Shown: positions 8,972-17,920 of the stretch, in pieces | How positions within the stretch are numbered: the stretch's first letter is position 1 | Layout of the letters: every line of letters begins with the position of its first letter | Source of the DNA: Bacteroides sp. | GTDB lineage: Bacteria; Bacteroidota; Bacteroidia; Bacteroidales; Bacteroidaceae | Direction: 5' to 3' | NCBI RefSeq assembly: GCF_029057325.1 | Contig: NZ_JAICZW010000012.1 | Span: 1-59,448 of the forward strand | DNA: 59,448 nucleotides | Notes under the pieces: generated by a model | Databases searched by the model: none | Told to the model about the DNA's origin: nothing | Seen by the model: the letters and a program-made list of their open reading frames with translations, nothing else | Made by a program: the position numbers and the translations under genes

Positions 8972-10099
8972 GTGTTCAGCTTTAAAGATGTCATAGGACA
9001 AGCAGCAGCCAAACAAAGGCTGATACAGGAAGTACAAGAAGGACGCATTCCTCATGCGCAACTCTTCTGCGGCACTTCCGGAACAGGTAAACTTCCGTTG
9101 GCACTCGCATACGCCCGCTACATCAGCTGCCCCAACCGCACGGAGACGGATGCATGCGGCACATGCCCCTCGTGCGTGAAGTGGGATAAGTTGGTACATC
9201 CGGATATACATTTCGTGTTCCCGATAGTGAAAAGCGCCAAAGGAAAAAAGGAAGTATGCGATGACTACATCACCAACTGGCGACACCTGTTGCTTACCAC
9301 TCCCTACTTCGGTCTCAACCATTGGTTGAACGAAATAGATGCCGAAAACGGGCAAGCCATCATCTATGCCAAAGAGAGTGACGAGATTACCCGCAAACTC
9401 AACCTGAAATCTAGTGAAGGCGGCTATAAAGCCGTCATTGTATGGCTCCCCGAAAAGCTACACGAAGTCTGCGCCAACAAGTTGCTCAAGCTGTTGGAAG
9501 AACCTCCCGAAAAGACGCTCTTCTTACTGATTTCCGAAGCACCCGAAATGATATTGCCCACCATCCTCAGCCGGACGCAACGCTTCAACATCCCCAAGAT
9601 AGAAGAAACGGACGTAGCGGAAGCCCTGCAACAGAAGTATGGCGTGCAGCCCGCCGACAGTGAAGTCATCGCTCACCTTGCCAACGGAAACTTCATCAAA
9701 GCACTGGAAACCATTCACCTGAACGAAGAGAACGAACTCTTCTTCGACCTGTTCGTCAGTCTGATGCGCCTCTCCTACCAACGCAAGATTCGGGAGATGA
9801 AACAATGGAGCGAACAGGTGGCAGCCATGGGACGCGAACGGCAAAAGAACTTTCTGACCTATTGCCAACGCATGATAAGAGAAAACTTCATCCTCAACTT
9901 CCACCAAAAAGAGATGAACTACATGACCATAAACGAACGGAACTTCTCCAACCGCTTCTCGCCCTTCGTCAACGAACGGAACGTTATGGGCATCATGGAC
10001 GAACTGACCGAAGCGCAAATACACATCGAACAGAACGTGAACGCCCGCATGGTGTTCTTCGACTTTTCGCTGAAGATGATTGTGCTGCTGAAACAATAA
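8972..10099 (+). CDS. holB: DNA polymerase III delta-prime subunit
   Basis: 375 residues starting with GTG (MFSFKDVIGQ). It is a clamp-loader subunit of the AAA+ family. The Walker A-like loop is GTSGTGKL, with Leu instead of Thr/Ser after the Lys. A four-cysteine zinc module (CPNRTETDACGTCPSC) follows at about residues 52-67, then LLKLLEEPPEKTLFLLIS and SRTQRF, the sensor-1 and SRC-like positions. In this family delta-prime acts as the stator that contacts delta and the gamma/tau subunits. The gene sits between metF and the PSP1 protein, an arrangement shared with the B. subtilis holB-yaaT neighbourhood. Confidence 0.93.
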   Translation: MFSFKDVIGQAAAKQRLIQEVQEGRIPHAQLFCGTSGTGKLPLALAYARYISCPNRTETDACGTCPSCVKWDKLVHPDIHFVFPIVKSAKGKKEVCDDYITNWRHLLLTTPYFGLNHWLNEIDAENGQAIIYAKESDEITRKLNLKSSEGGYKAVIVWLPEKLHEVCANKLLKLLEEPPEKTLFLLISEAPEMILPTILSRTQRFNIPKIEETDVAEALQQKYGVQPADSEVIAHLANGNFIKALETIHLNEENELFFDLFVSLMRLSYQRKIREMKQWSEQVAAMGRERQKNFLTYCQRMIRENFILNFHQKEMNYMTINERNFSNRFSPFVNERNVMGIMDELTEAQIHIEQNVNARMVFFDFSLKMIVLLKQ

Positions 10100-10198
10100 A
10101 GTTCAAGTCTTTTGTGGTTTTAAATCAAGAAGAAGATGCAACAAAAAAGCGTTAGAACAATTAAATAAAAGAACAATAAATAAAAGATACTGATAAAG

Positions 10199-11491
10199 AT
10201 GGAATTTAAGCTACATAACGGAAGCGGAAACCTCTGTTGCAAAAGTTGCGGCAGACAGGACAAGCAACTGAACACCTACGACTGGCTCGCCGACATCCCT
10301 GGCAATACCGAGGAGAGTGATTTTGTGGAAGTTCAGTTCAAGAACACCCGCAAGGGATATTACCGCAACAGCAATAAGATACCTTTGGAAAAAGGTGACA
10401 TCGTGGCCGTAGAAGCAATGCCCGGACACGACATCGGGGTGGTAACACTGACAGGACGCCTTGTCCCCCTGCAAATGAAGAAAGCCAACATCAAATCGGA
10501 AACAGACATTAAGCGCATCTACCGCAAGGCGAAGCCGGTGGATATGGACAAGTATCAGGAGGCGAAAGAACGCGAACACTCCACGATGATACGCGCCCGC
10601 CAGATTGCGCTGAGCCTCAACCTCAACATGAAAATCGGCGACGTAGAGTATCAGGGAGACGGCAACAAAGCCATCTTCTACTACATCGCCGATGAACGTG
10701 TGGACTTCCGCCAGCTCATCAAGGTGCTTGCCGAAGCATTCCGCGTGCGCATCGAAATGAAGCAAATCGGTGCCCGTCAGGAAGCTGGACGCATTGGCGG
10801 TATCGGTCCCTGCGGGCGTGAGCTATGCTGCGCTACATGGATGACCTCTTTCGTATCGGTTTCCACCGGTGCGGCACGCTTCCAAGACATCTCGCTGAAT
10901 CCGCAGAAACTTGCCGGACAATGCGCCAAGCTGAAATGCTGCCTCAACTACGAAGTGGACTGCTATGTGGAAGCCCAAAAGCGATTGCCTTCCAAAGAGG
11001 TAGAATTGGAAACCAAAGACGGCGTATTCTACTTCTTCAAAGCCGATATCCTGAGCAACCAAGTGACCTACTCGAGCGACAAGAGCATCCCCGCCAACCT
11101 GGTCACCATCAGCGGCAGACGTGCCTTTGAAATCATTGGACTGAACAAACGAGGCATCAAACCCGACAGCTTGCTGGCGGAAGAGCACCGCACAGTCCCC
11201 CAAAAACCGGTGGACCTGGTGGAACAAGAAAGCCTGACACGCTTCGACCGCAATCGAAAAACCAAGAACAACGGCAACAACGAAGGAAACGGTAACCGCA
11301 ACAAGAAAAAAAAGAAGAGCAACGGCAACAACCGTCCGCAAGGAAGCGAACAATCCAACGCTCCCCAGCAAGCTAATGCTCCCAAAGAGCAATCCAAGCC
11401 GCGGAACAACAACCGTAACAAGAACCGCAACAACAAGCCCAAACCGCAAGGAGAAAAAAATGCTTCCAATGACAAACCCGTTCAAAAATAG
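10199..11491 (+). CDS. PSP1-domain protein, RicT/YaaT-like
   Basis: 430 residues. The PSP1 core spans about residues 45-300 and contains the conserved cysteine set GPCGRELCCATW and KLKCCLNYE. In B. subtilis RicT (YaaT) the matching cysteines help hold a [4Fe-4S] cluster in the RicAFT complex, which affects RNase Y activity and development. An N-terminal CCKSCG adds cysteines. The last ~85 residues are a low-complexity Asn/Lys/Gln tail, likely disordered and basic, absent from the Bacillus protein; it may bind RNA. It follows holB by 99 bases, and its 3' end overlaps gldH by 32 bases in another frame. Confidence 0.88.
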   Translation: MEFKLHNGSGNLCCKSCGRQDKQLNTYDWLADIPGNTEESDFVEVQFKNTRKGYYRNSNKIPLEKGDIVAVEAMPGHDIGVVTLTGRLVPLQMKKANIKSETDIKRIYRKAKPVDMDKYQEAKEREHSTMIRARQIALSLNLNMKIGDVEYQGDGNKAIFYYIADERVDFRQLIKVLAEAFRVRIEMKQIGARQEAGRIGGIGPCGRELCCATWMTSFVSVSTGAARFQDISLNPQKLAGQCAKLKCCLNYEVDCYVEAQKRLPSKEVELETKDGVFYFFKADILSNQVTYSSDKSIPANLVTISGRRAFEIIGLNKRGIKPDSLLAEEHRTVPQKPVDLVEQESLTRFDRNRKTKNNGNNEGNGNRNKKKKKSNGNNRPQGSEQSNAPQQANAPKEQSKPRNNNRNKNRNNKPKPQGEKNASNDKPVQK

Positions 11492-11954
11492 GAACCTCCT
11501 GCCCAAAAGTACCATCTTTCTGCTTGCCGCAAGCCTCTTAAGCGCTTGCGACAAGCAGACGGTGTATCACGCCTATCAATCTCTATCCAACGAAGGGTGG
11601 AAACGGACAGATACCATCTGCTTCCCCGTGGAGGTGCCCGACTCGCAAACCTACTACAAACTATCCATCGAAGTACGGAACCGAAACAATTATCCCTATC
11701 AGAACCTAAATCTAACCGTCGGCAGCACAGCACCGGACGGCTCGTCCTCGCCTGCAGACACCCTGCATTTCACACTAGCAACCCCTGAAGGAGTCTGGCA
11801 AGGCGATGGTTGGGGCGGGCTTTACCAAAGCAGATTCCCGGCAGGAAGCATCCGCATCGGCAAGCCTGGCACTTATCTGCTAAAAATAGTTTATGCTTTT
11901 CCCGATGAAAAGCTTCCGGGCATCAACGATATCGGCATCAAGTTAGAACGATAA
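11460..11954 (+). CDS. gldH: Gliding-motility-type lipoprotein GldH
   Basis: 164 residues. I start at ATG 11460, which follows the purine-rich site GCAAGGAGAAAAAA, an unusually good ribosome-binding sequence for this genome. The signal peptide ends in the lipobox LLSAC with lipidated Cys. The mature part has the family pattern: VYHAYQSLSNEGW, then DTICFPVEVPDS, and LTLHF/WQGDGWGGLYQS-like strands. GldH is needed for gliding in Flavobacterium. Most Bacteroides do not glide, and there it is a conserved envelope lipoprotein of unclear role. The gene begins inside the end of the PSP1 gene, so translation may be coupled. Confidence 0.85.
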   Translation: MLPMTNPFKNRNLLPKSTIFLLAASLLSACDKQTVYHAYQSLSNEGWKRTDTICFPVEVPDSQTYYKLSIEVRNRNNYPYQNLNLTVGSTAPDGSSSPADTLHFTLATPEGVWQGDGWGGLYQSRFPAGSIRIGKPGTYLLKIVYAFPDEKLPGINDIGIKLER

Positions 11955-11978
11955 AAGTGTATCCATCTTGCAATCGCC

Positions 11979-13436
11979 CTAAACCCTTCGATTTCTCCCT
12001 GCATCAATCCGCAAAAAAATGAATAACAGAATGGTGAATCCCCACAGCGAAGACCCGCCGTAGCTGAAGAAAGGCAATGGAATGCCGATGACTGGTGTCA
12101 AGCCCAGCACCATGCCAATGTTGATGAAGAGATGGAACAAGAAGATGCTGAGCACCGAATACCCATATACTCGCCCAAAAGCAGAAGGCTGCCGTTCCGC
12201 CACCACAATCAGCCGTAGAATCAATACGAGGAACAGCAGCAACACCGCTGTTGAGCCGATGAATCCCTCCTCCTCGCCCACAGTGCAGAAGATAAAGTCA
12301 GTGTCCTGTTCGGGCACATATTTCAGCTTGGTCTGCGTACCGTTCAGGAAGCCTTTTCCCGTCAGTCCCCCGGAGCCGATGGCTATCTTCGACTGGTTCA
12401 CATTGTAGCCCGCACCTGCCAAATCCTCTTCCATACCAAGCACTACCTTGATACGTATCTGCTGATGAGGCTCCAACACCTTGTTGAAGAAATAATCGCT
12501 GGAATAGAGGAAACCGATAGAACCAATGGCAAACATGCCTATCAGAAAATAGGTCAGCCGATGCTCACGCAGAGAGAGGAAAAACAAGTAACCTATCAGC
12601 AACGCACAAAGTCCCCACTGCACCCACACCAGGTTGAAATGCGCCCCATGCTCGGATAACAGATAAGCCGCCAGCAATACACCGAACGTCACCGCCAGCA
12701 TGTTACGCGTCGGCTCCCATTTCTTCTCATAGACCCACACCATGCCCGCAGCGAAAAGCAGCACCATCGACAACACGGCAAACTCACCGATGGGCGTAGG
12801 AGTATCGGCAATCATCACATCGGCAAACCGGATGCCCACCACAAAATAGACCACCGCACAAAGCCCGGAAAAAAGCACCACGCCCGGCATTCCCTCCCGA
12901 TAGAGCATCAGGCAGAAGGCAGAATAGACCAATGCCGAACCGGTCTCCCGCTGCATGATGATGAGCAACATCGGAAACAGAATGAAAAACGCCAGCATAC
13001 AGGCATTTTTCCAATTCTTTATCGTAAACGAATAGGCACTCATGTACTTGGCAATCGCCAGCGCCGTGGCAAACTTGGCAAACTCCGCAGGCTGCAAGCT
13101 GACAGGTCCCAGGATGAGCCACGAACGTGACCCCTTGGTATCGGGCGCAATAAATATCGTGACCAACAGCAGCAGCAACAGCCCTATATAAATAAGGTAG
13201 GAGAACATGTCGTAGAGGGCATCGTCCAGCATCAGCAAGACAAACCCCAATCCGAACGAACAGACAATCCATACGAACTGCTTGCCCGCACGGGTGGAAA
13301 AGTCCAGCAGGTCGCGGTCGCTGTAATCATAACTCGCTCCACACACGCTGAACCATCCAAACACAATCAGCAGCAGGTAAACAACTATCGTCACCCAGTC
13401 CAGCGATTTCCATATACTATCTCTCCTCGTCACCAT
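11979..13436 (-). CDS. rodA: SEDS-family peptidoglycan glycosyltransferase RodA
   Basis: 485 residues with about ten membrane segments. RodA polymerises lipid II glycan strands in the elongasome together with PBP2. SEDS hallmarks are visible: KGSRSWLILGPVSLQPAEFAKFA (about residues 101-123), QRETGSALVY (about 162-171), SGGLTGKGFLNGTQTKLKYV with PEQDTDFIF, and the C-terminal GIPLPFFSYGGSS. It is longer than the ~370-residue E. coli protein because of an extra hydrophobic insertion in the middle, as is usual in Bacteroidetes. It is the last gene of the mre cluster; its start overlaps the PBP2 stop by 20 bases. Confidence 0.95.
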   Translation of the reverse strand: MVTRRDSIWKSLDWVTIVVYLLLIVFGWFSVCGASYDYSDRDLLDFSTRAGKQFVWIVCSFGLGFVLLMLDDALYDMFSYLIYIGLLLLLLVTIFIAPDTKGSRSWLILGPVSLQPAEFAKFATALAIAKYMSAYSFTIKNWKNACMLAFFILFPMLLIIMQRETGSALVYSAFCLMLYREGMPGVVLFSGLCAVVYFVVGIRFADVMIADTPTPIGEFAVLSMVLLFAAGMVWVYEKKWEPTRNMLAVTFGVLLAAYLLSEHGAHFNLVWVQWGLCALLIGYLFFLSLREHRLTYFLIGMFAIGSIGFLYSSDYFFNKVLEPHQQIRIKVVLGMEEDLAGAGYNVNQSKIAIGSGGLTGKGFLNGTQTKLKYVPEQDTDFIFCTVGEEEGFIGSTAVLLLFLVLILRLIVVAERQPSAFGRVYGYSVLSIFLFHLFINIGMVLGLTPVIGIPLPFFSYGGSSLWGFTILLFIFLRIDAGRNRRV

Positions 13437-15270
13437 ACAATATTACTCGATTACTGAATTCCTCCGCCCGCAGCTCATTCTCAGGCGACAACTTCCCATG
13501 CAGGTACTGGTCCATCATAATGGCACCGATGGGCACGCCATACGTGGCTCCGAAACCACCATTCTCCACATACACCGCAATGGCTATCTTCGGGTTGTTC
13601 ATCGGGGCAAAACCCATAAAGATGGAATGGTCCTTGCCACGGTTCTGTGCCGTCCCCGTCTTTCCGCAAACCTCGATACCCGGCAAGATGGCTCCTGCCA
13701 TGCGGCAGGTACCACCTGTGACAGCGGCGCGCATGCCTTTCACCACCATCTCATAATACTCACGCCCGATGGTGGGATAACGGGGAGTGCGGTAGATGCT
13801 GTCCAGTTCGTTGTCCTCTATCTCCTTCACGATGTGCGGGGTGGTGAAGTGCCCGCGGTTGGCAATGGTCGCTCCCAAGTTGGCAATCTGCAACGGAGTA
13901 GCGGTAATCTCCCCCTGCCCGATGGAGATACTGATAACAGTCAGACCGTTCCACGATCCCCGATAGGGCTTGTCATAGAATTGAGCGTTCGGGATAAAGC
14001 CGCGCTGCTCACCCGGAAGGTCTGTACCCAGCCGGTAGCCAAATCCCTGCGACACCATGTGGTCTTTCCATACGGTGATGGCATTCTGCGGCGAACCGTA
14101 TTTCTTGTCACCAAACATGCGGAACAACCCCCAACAGAAGTACGAATTGCAAGAGGTGGCAATAGCCGGCACCAACGGCAGAGGCGAACCGTGTCCGTGA
14201 CACCCCACATGCAGACTTCCATAATTGAAGCCATGCGCACAAGGATAGGACGGATAATCTTCGTGGATAATCTCTTCTTGGAGGAAAGTCAGCGCCTGCG
14301 CCGTCTTGAAAGTAGAACCCGGAGGATAGGCGCCCATAATGGCACGGTTCAGCAACGGTTTCCGCTTGTCCATCTGCAACAGGCGGTGGTTCTTGCCACG
14401 CTGCCGCCCTATCATCAGGTGAGGGTCGAAGGTAGGCGAAGAGACCATGCAGAGTATTTCTCCCGTTTCCGGTTCAATGGCCACAATCGCCCCAATCTTG
14501 TGCTGAAGCAACCGTTCTCCCAGCATCTGGAGGTCGATGTCTATTCCCAACGTCAGGTTCTTGCCGGGTACGGAAGGACGATCCAATTGTCCGTCCATAT
14601 AGTGTCCTTGAATGCGTCCGTGAGCATCGCGAAGCAGAATCTCCACGCCCTTCTCGCCACGAAGATACTTCTCGTAAGACTTCTCAATGCCCTGCTTGCC
14701 TATGTAATCGCCACGGATGTAGTAATTGTCGTTCTCGATATCTTTCTTCGACACCTCGCCGATATCGCCCAGCGCATGTCCCGCCGAATTGTAGGTATAT
14801 TGCCGGATGGTACGCCGCTGAATGTAAAAGCCCGGAAACTTGAACAATTTTTCCTGAAACACGCCACACTCTTCCGCTGAAAGCTGCGTCATGAACATCT
14901 GATTCGTATATTTGGAGTAGCCGGGATTCATGCGGCGATTCTTCACATCCGCCATCCGTTTGTTAAACTGTTCCAAGGTGATGTTCAGCGTGCGGCAAAG
15001 GTCGAGTGTATCCAGTTCCGTCACCTCGCGCGGCACAAACGTGATGTCGTAGGCAGGCTGGTTGAACACAAGCAACTTGCCGTTCCGGTCGTAAATCGCC
15101 CCTCGCGAGGGATATTGTATTTTGTTCAGAAAAGCGTTGCTGTCAGCGTTCCGCTTGTAATCATCGGTCATGATTTGCAGATCGAACAACCGGAACACAT
15201 AAATAAGAACGATGACAATCGTCACCGCCCCAATCACATATTTACGCTTCTCCAGAGTATAATCCTTCAT
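13417..15270 (-). CDS. mrdA: Penicillin-binding protein 2 (peptidoglycan D,D-transpeptidase)
   Basis: 617 residues from ATG 15270 (MKDYTLEKRKYVIGAV); an ORF opening at 15306 would add 12 residues without family support. One membrane anchor spans about residues 11-30. The pedestal domain and the transpeptidase domain follow. Active-site motifs are STFK (Ser319/Lys322), SCN (373-375) and KTG (537-539). It cross-links the strands made by RodA, its immediate downstream partner, during cell elongation, and is a beta-lactam target. It lies 66 bases from mreD in the same operon. Confidence 0.95.
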   Translation of the reverse strand: MKDYTLEKRKYVIGAVTIVIVLIYVFRLFDLQIMTDDYKRNADSNAFLNKIQYPSRGAIYDRNGKLLVFNQPAYDITFVPREVTELDTLDLCRTLNITLEQFNKRMADVKNRRMNPGYSKYTNQMFMTQLSAEECGVFQEKLFKFPGFYIQRRTIRQYTYNSAGHALGDIGEVSKKDIENDNYYIRGDYIGKQGIEKSYEKYLRGEKGVEILLRDAHGRIQGHYMDGQLDRPSVPGKNLTLGIDIDLQMLGERLLQHKIGAIVAIEPETGEILCMVSSPTFDPHLMIGRQRGKNHRLLQMDKRKPLLNRAIMGAYPPGSTFKTAQALTFLQEEIIHEDYPSYPCAHGFNYGSLHVGCHGHGSPLPLVPAIATSCNSYFCWGLFRMFGDKKYGSPQNAITVWKDHMVSQGFGYRLGTDLPGEQRGFIPNAQFYDKPYRGSWNGLTVISISIGQGEITATPLQIANLGATIANRGHFTTPHIVKEIEDNELDSIYRTPRYPTIGREYYEMVVKGMRAAVTGGTCRMAGAILPGIEVCGKTGTAQNRGKDHSIFMGFAPMNNPKIAIAVYVENGGFGATYGVPIGAIMMDQYLHGKLSPENELRAEEFSNRVILYGDEER

Positions 15271-15336
15271 GTTATTTTCAGAATGATGAATTGTCATGCG
15301 GCTCATGCGCCGTCAACTCAAAATTTATAATTCGCC

Positions 15337-15837
15337 TCATTTCTTCTTGACTCCTTCCACTGCCATCAGGCATGCCACGGAAAGCAAGGTGCTTGTCAAA
15401 ATCCGCAGCAACAATGTGCTCAAATGGGCAAAAGAGAAAAATTCAAGGGTAAGCAACATCCCATGATGCACCAAGATACTTGCAATCAGGTATTTCAAGA
15501 AAGGAAAGACACCCATGGAATGAACAGCAGGAGCCAATACGTCCAATGTGTCGCGAGGTATGAACAAGCGTAAAAGAAGAGGCCGCATGAAAGCCAGCAA
15601 TACCGAAGCTGCCGCATTCATTCCCGGCGTGTCGGAAAAGACATCGACCGCCAATCCCAAGAAGAATGCCCAAAGCATCAACGTATTACGGGGAGTATCC
15701 GACTCGAACTTCACAATCAGGTAGATATACAGAAACGGAGTAGCATACCCGGCAATGTCTATATTGTTAAGTATCAGCACTTGCAGCAGCACCAATCCGA
15801 CAAACCATCCTATTTTATGCAGATAATTGATAACCAT
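15337..15837 (-). CDS. mreD: Rod-shape-determining protein MreD
   Basis: 166 residues, almost wholly hydrophobic with about five membrane segments. It contains the family motif PFLYIYLIVKF near the N-terminus and the pattern GLAVDVFSDTPGMNAAASVLLAFMRP around residues 62-87 (conserved G...D.F....G..A). MreD is the small integral membrane partner of MreC in the elongasome. Its ATG shares one base with the stop of mreC (TAATG type), so the two are translationally coupled. Identity rests on this pattern and strong synteny, since MreD is poorly conserved. Confidence 0.93.
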   Translation of the reverse strand: MVINYLHKIGWFVGLVLLQVLILNNIDIAGYATPFLYIYLIVKFESDTPRNTLMLWAFFLGLAVDVFSDTPGMNAAASVLLAFMRPLLLRLFIPRDTLDVLAPAVHSMGVFPFLKYLIASILVHHGMLLTLEFFSFAHLSTLLLRILTSTLLSVACLMAVEGVKKK

Positions 15838-16682
15838 TACTTCAACTCCTTATCATTCTCCAATGCTTTCTGTTCATCCTGCCCGCTACGGGAAATGACA
15901 CGCACGTTGCTCACCTTCCCAAAGTCTGTTGCCAACTTTATCTTCAACAGATACGACAATCCATCATGCGAGTCGGCCATATCGTCCACCGTACCCACCA
16001 TGACACCTTCCGGAAACACGGCGGAATAACCACTTGTCACCACCGTATCGCCCAATTTGAATTCCGCATGGCGGGGCAAGTCTTTCAGGTAGGCAAAACG
16101 GGAATCTCCCCCCTCCCACTTCAGATAGCCGAAGTAGTCACTGCCCACAATCTTGCAACTGATGCTGGATTTACCGTTCAACAATGAAATCACCACTGAA
16201 TAATGAGGTGAGGTCTTATAGACAATCCCCACTACTCCGTTGGCATCCACCACTCCCATTTCCGGACAAATGCCGTCTGCCGCACCACGATCCAACGTAA
16301 TGTAGTTATCTGATTTGTTCAGACTATTCTTGATGACGTTTGCCTTGAACACTTGGTATTCGGCAGGAGCAATCCGTTCCATACTATACAGCCTGGCCGA
16401 GTCTTGTTCCTTCTCCTGCAACACGTTTTCCAGGAGCGCCACCCGCTGCTCCAGCCAGATGTTGCGGTCCAGCAAGTCCTCATTGACCGTCTTCAAATGA
16501 AAATAAGAACTGATTCCCCCTGAAATTTCATAAACCTTTCCCGCCACTCCATTGGCAGAGGTGAAATAGACGCTCTGCTGATAATGGTTGAAGCGGAACA
16601 ATAAAACAAAACTGGTCACCTCTAACAACAGAAAGAGGAACCAGTAATTGTATTTAATGAGGAAGTTCAGTAAATTACGCAT
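15837..16682 (-). CDS. mreC: Rod-shape-determining protein MreC
   Basis: 281 residues from ATG 16682 (MRNLLNFLIKYNYW); a TTG at 16694 would add four residues. One N-terminal membrane helix (about 13-32) is followed by a short coiled coil (residues ~70-100, ERMALLENVLQEKEQ-like) and the periplasmic MreC beta-domain with GVVDANGVVGIVYKTSPHYSVV, LNGKSSISCKI and DTVVTSGYSAVFPEGV. MreC forms filaments that activate PBP2/RodA. It stands between mreB and mreD, as in most rod-shaped bacteria. Confidence 0.95.
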   Translation of the reverse strand: MRNLLNFLIKYNYWFLFLLLEVTSFVLLFRFNHYQQSVYFTSANGVAGKVYEISGGISSYFHLKTVNEDLLDRNIWLEQRVALLENVLQEKEQDSARLYSMERIAPAEYQVFKANVIKNSLNKSDNYITLDRGAADGICPEMGVVDANGVVGIVYKTSPHYSVVISLLNGKSSISCKIVGSDYFGYLKWEGGDSRFAYLKDLPRHAEFKLGDTVVTSGYSAVFPEGVMVGTVDDMADSHDGLSYLLKIKLATDFGKVSNVRVISRSGQDEQKALENDKELK

Positions 16683-16778
16683 ATTGACAAACAAATGAAA
16701 GAATGAAGAATTAAAAATGAATCCTCACCTCATGCAACATAGATTTCACCATTAACTCTTTCACTATTGATTTGCCTA

Positions 16779-17801
16779 TTATCTCATCAAGAATGAGAAA
16801 CGATCCACATTCTTCAGAGCCACACCCGTACCTTTGGCCACCGCATGCAAAGGATCTTCCGCAATGTGGAACGGAATATTTATCTTGTCCGTCAGGCGCT
16901 TGTCGAGCCCGCGAAGCAACGCACCGCCACCGGCAAGGTAGATGCCATTGTGCACAATGTCGGCATACAATTCGGGAGGCGTATTCTCCAAAGCGCTCAA
17001 GATAGCGGTCTCAATCTTGGAGATGGATTTCTCCAGACAGTGTGCCACCTCCTGATAGCATACGGGGACTTCCATCGGCAGCGCGGTAATACGGTTCGGA
17101 CCATGCACGATATAATCTTCGGGAGCGTCTTCGCCCAATTCGGTCAAAGCGGCACCTACATTGATTTTGATACGTTCCGCCATACGTTCGCTGACCTTCA
17201 CGTTGTGCTGGCGGCTCATGTACTCCTGGATGTCGGCAGTCAGGTCGTCACCGGCAATACGGATGGAGTTGTTGCTCACAATACCTCCCAACGAGATGAC
17301 GGCAATCTCTGTAGAACCGCCACCTATATCTACAATCATGTTGCCTTCCGGCGCCTCCACATCGATACCGATACCAATAGCGGCTGCCATCGGCTCAAAA
17401 ATCAGGTAAACGTCACGTCCGCCGGCATGTTCGGCAGAGTCGCGCACGGCACGCAGTTCCACTTCGGTACTGCCCGAAGGAACACCAATGACCATACGGA
17501 GTGAGGGAGAGAACAGGCGATGACGGCTATTCACCATCTTGATAAGTCCGCGTATCATCTGCTCGCAAGCATAGAAGTCGGCAATCACACCATCGCGAAG
17601 CGGACGGATGGTCCGTATATTGTCGTGGGTCTTTTCGTGCATCAGCTTTGCCTTTTCGCCCACGGCAAGCATCTTATCTGTACGACGGTCCAACGCTACC
17701 ACCGAAGGTTCATCCACCACGATTTTACCATTCGAGGTGATGATGGTGTTGGCGGTACCAAGGTCCATCGCTATTTCTTGTGTAAAAGAGAACAAGCCCA
17801 T
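16779..17801 (-). CDS. mreB: Actin-like rod-shape protein MreB
   Basis: 340 residues, the normal length. The protein forms membrane-associated actin-like filaments that place the elongasome. Actin-fold nucleotide motifs are present: MDLGTANTII (phosphate 1, residue ~12), IVDIGGGSTEIAVISLGGIV (phosphate 2, about 158-177) and YLAGGGALLRGLD (adenosine motif, about 288-300). It is the first gene of the mreBCD-mrdA-rodA operon; mreC follows after 96 bases. Confidence 0.98.
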   Translation of the reverse strand: MGLFSFTQEIAMDLGTANTIITSNGKIVVDEPSVVALDRRTDKMLAVGEKAKLMHEKTHDNIRTIRPLRDGVIADFYACEQMIRGLIKMVNSRHRLFSPSLRMVIGVPSGSTEVELRAVRDSAEHAGGRDVYLIFEPMAAAIGIGIDVEAPEGNMIVDIGGGSTEIAVISLGGIVSNNSIRIAGDDLTADIQEYMSRQHNVKVSERMAERIKINVGAALTELGEDAPEDYIVHGPNRITALPMEVPVCYQEVAHCLEKSISKIETAILSALENTPPELYADIVHNGIYLAGGGALLRGLDKRLTDKINIPFHIAEDPLHAVAKGTGVALKNVDRFSFLMR

Positions 17802-17802
17802 T

Positions 17803-17920
17803 TAAATTGAAAATTGAGAATTAGAAATTGAGAATTAATACACCTATCAAGAACTGAGAATTGAAAAGCGGGAAAGTGTATCATTTCTCAATTTTCAATT
17901 CTCAATTCTCAATTTAATCA
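17803..17920. repeat. AT-rich inverted/direct repeat block (AATTGAGAATT type)
   Basis: The gap between purH and mreB holds several copies of AATTGAGAATT / AAATTGAAAATTGAG on the left and their complements (CTCAATTTTCAATTCTCAA) on the right, so that about 30 bases can pair with about 30 bases around a GC-richer loop. Similar AAATTGAAAATT runs occur at 27.14-27.17 kb and 28.2-28.25 kb. It could act as a terminator-like stem after purH. This looks like a dispersed intergenic repeat. Confidence 0.6.

Noticed and set aside
13498..14880. 460-residue plus-strand ORF
   Set aside because: Antisense to mrdA, whose STFK, SCN and KTG motifs are intact.
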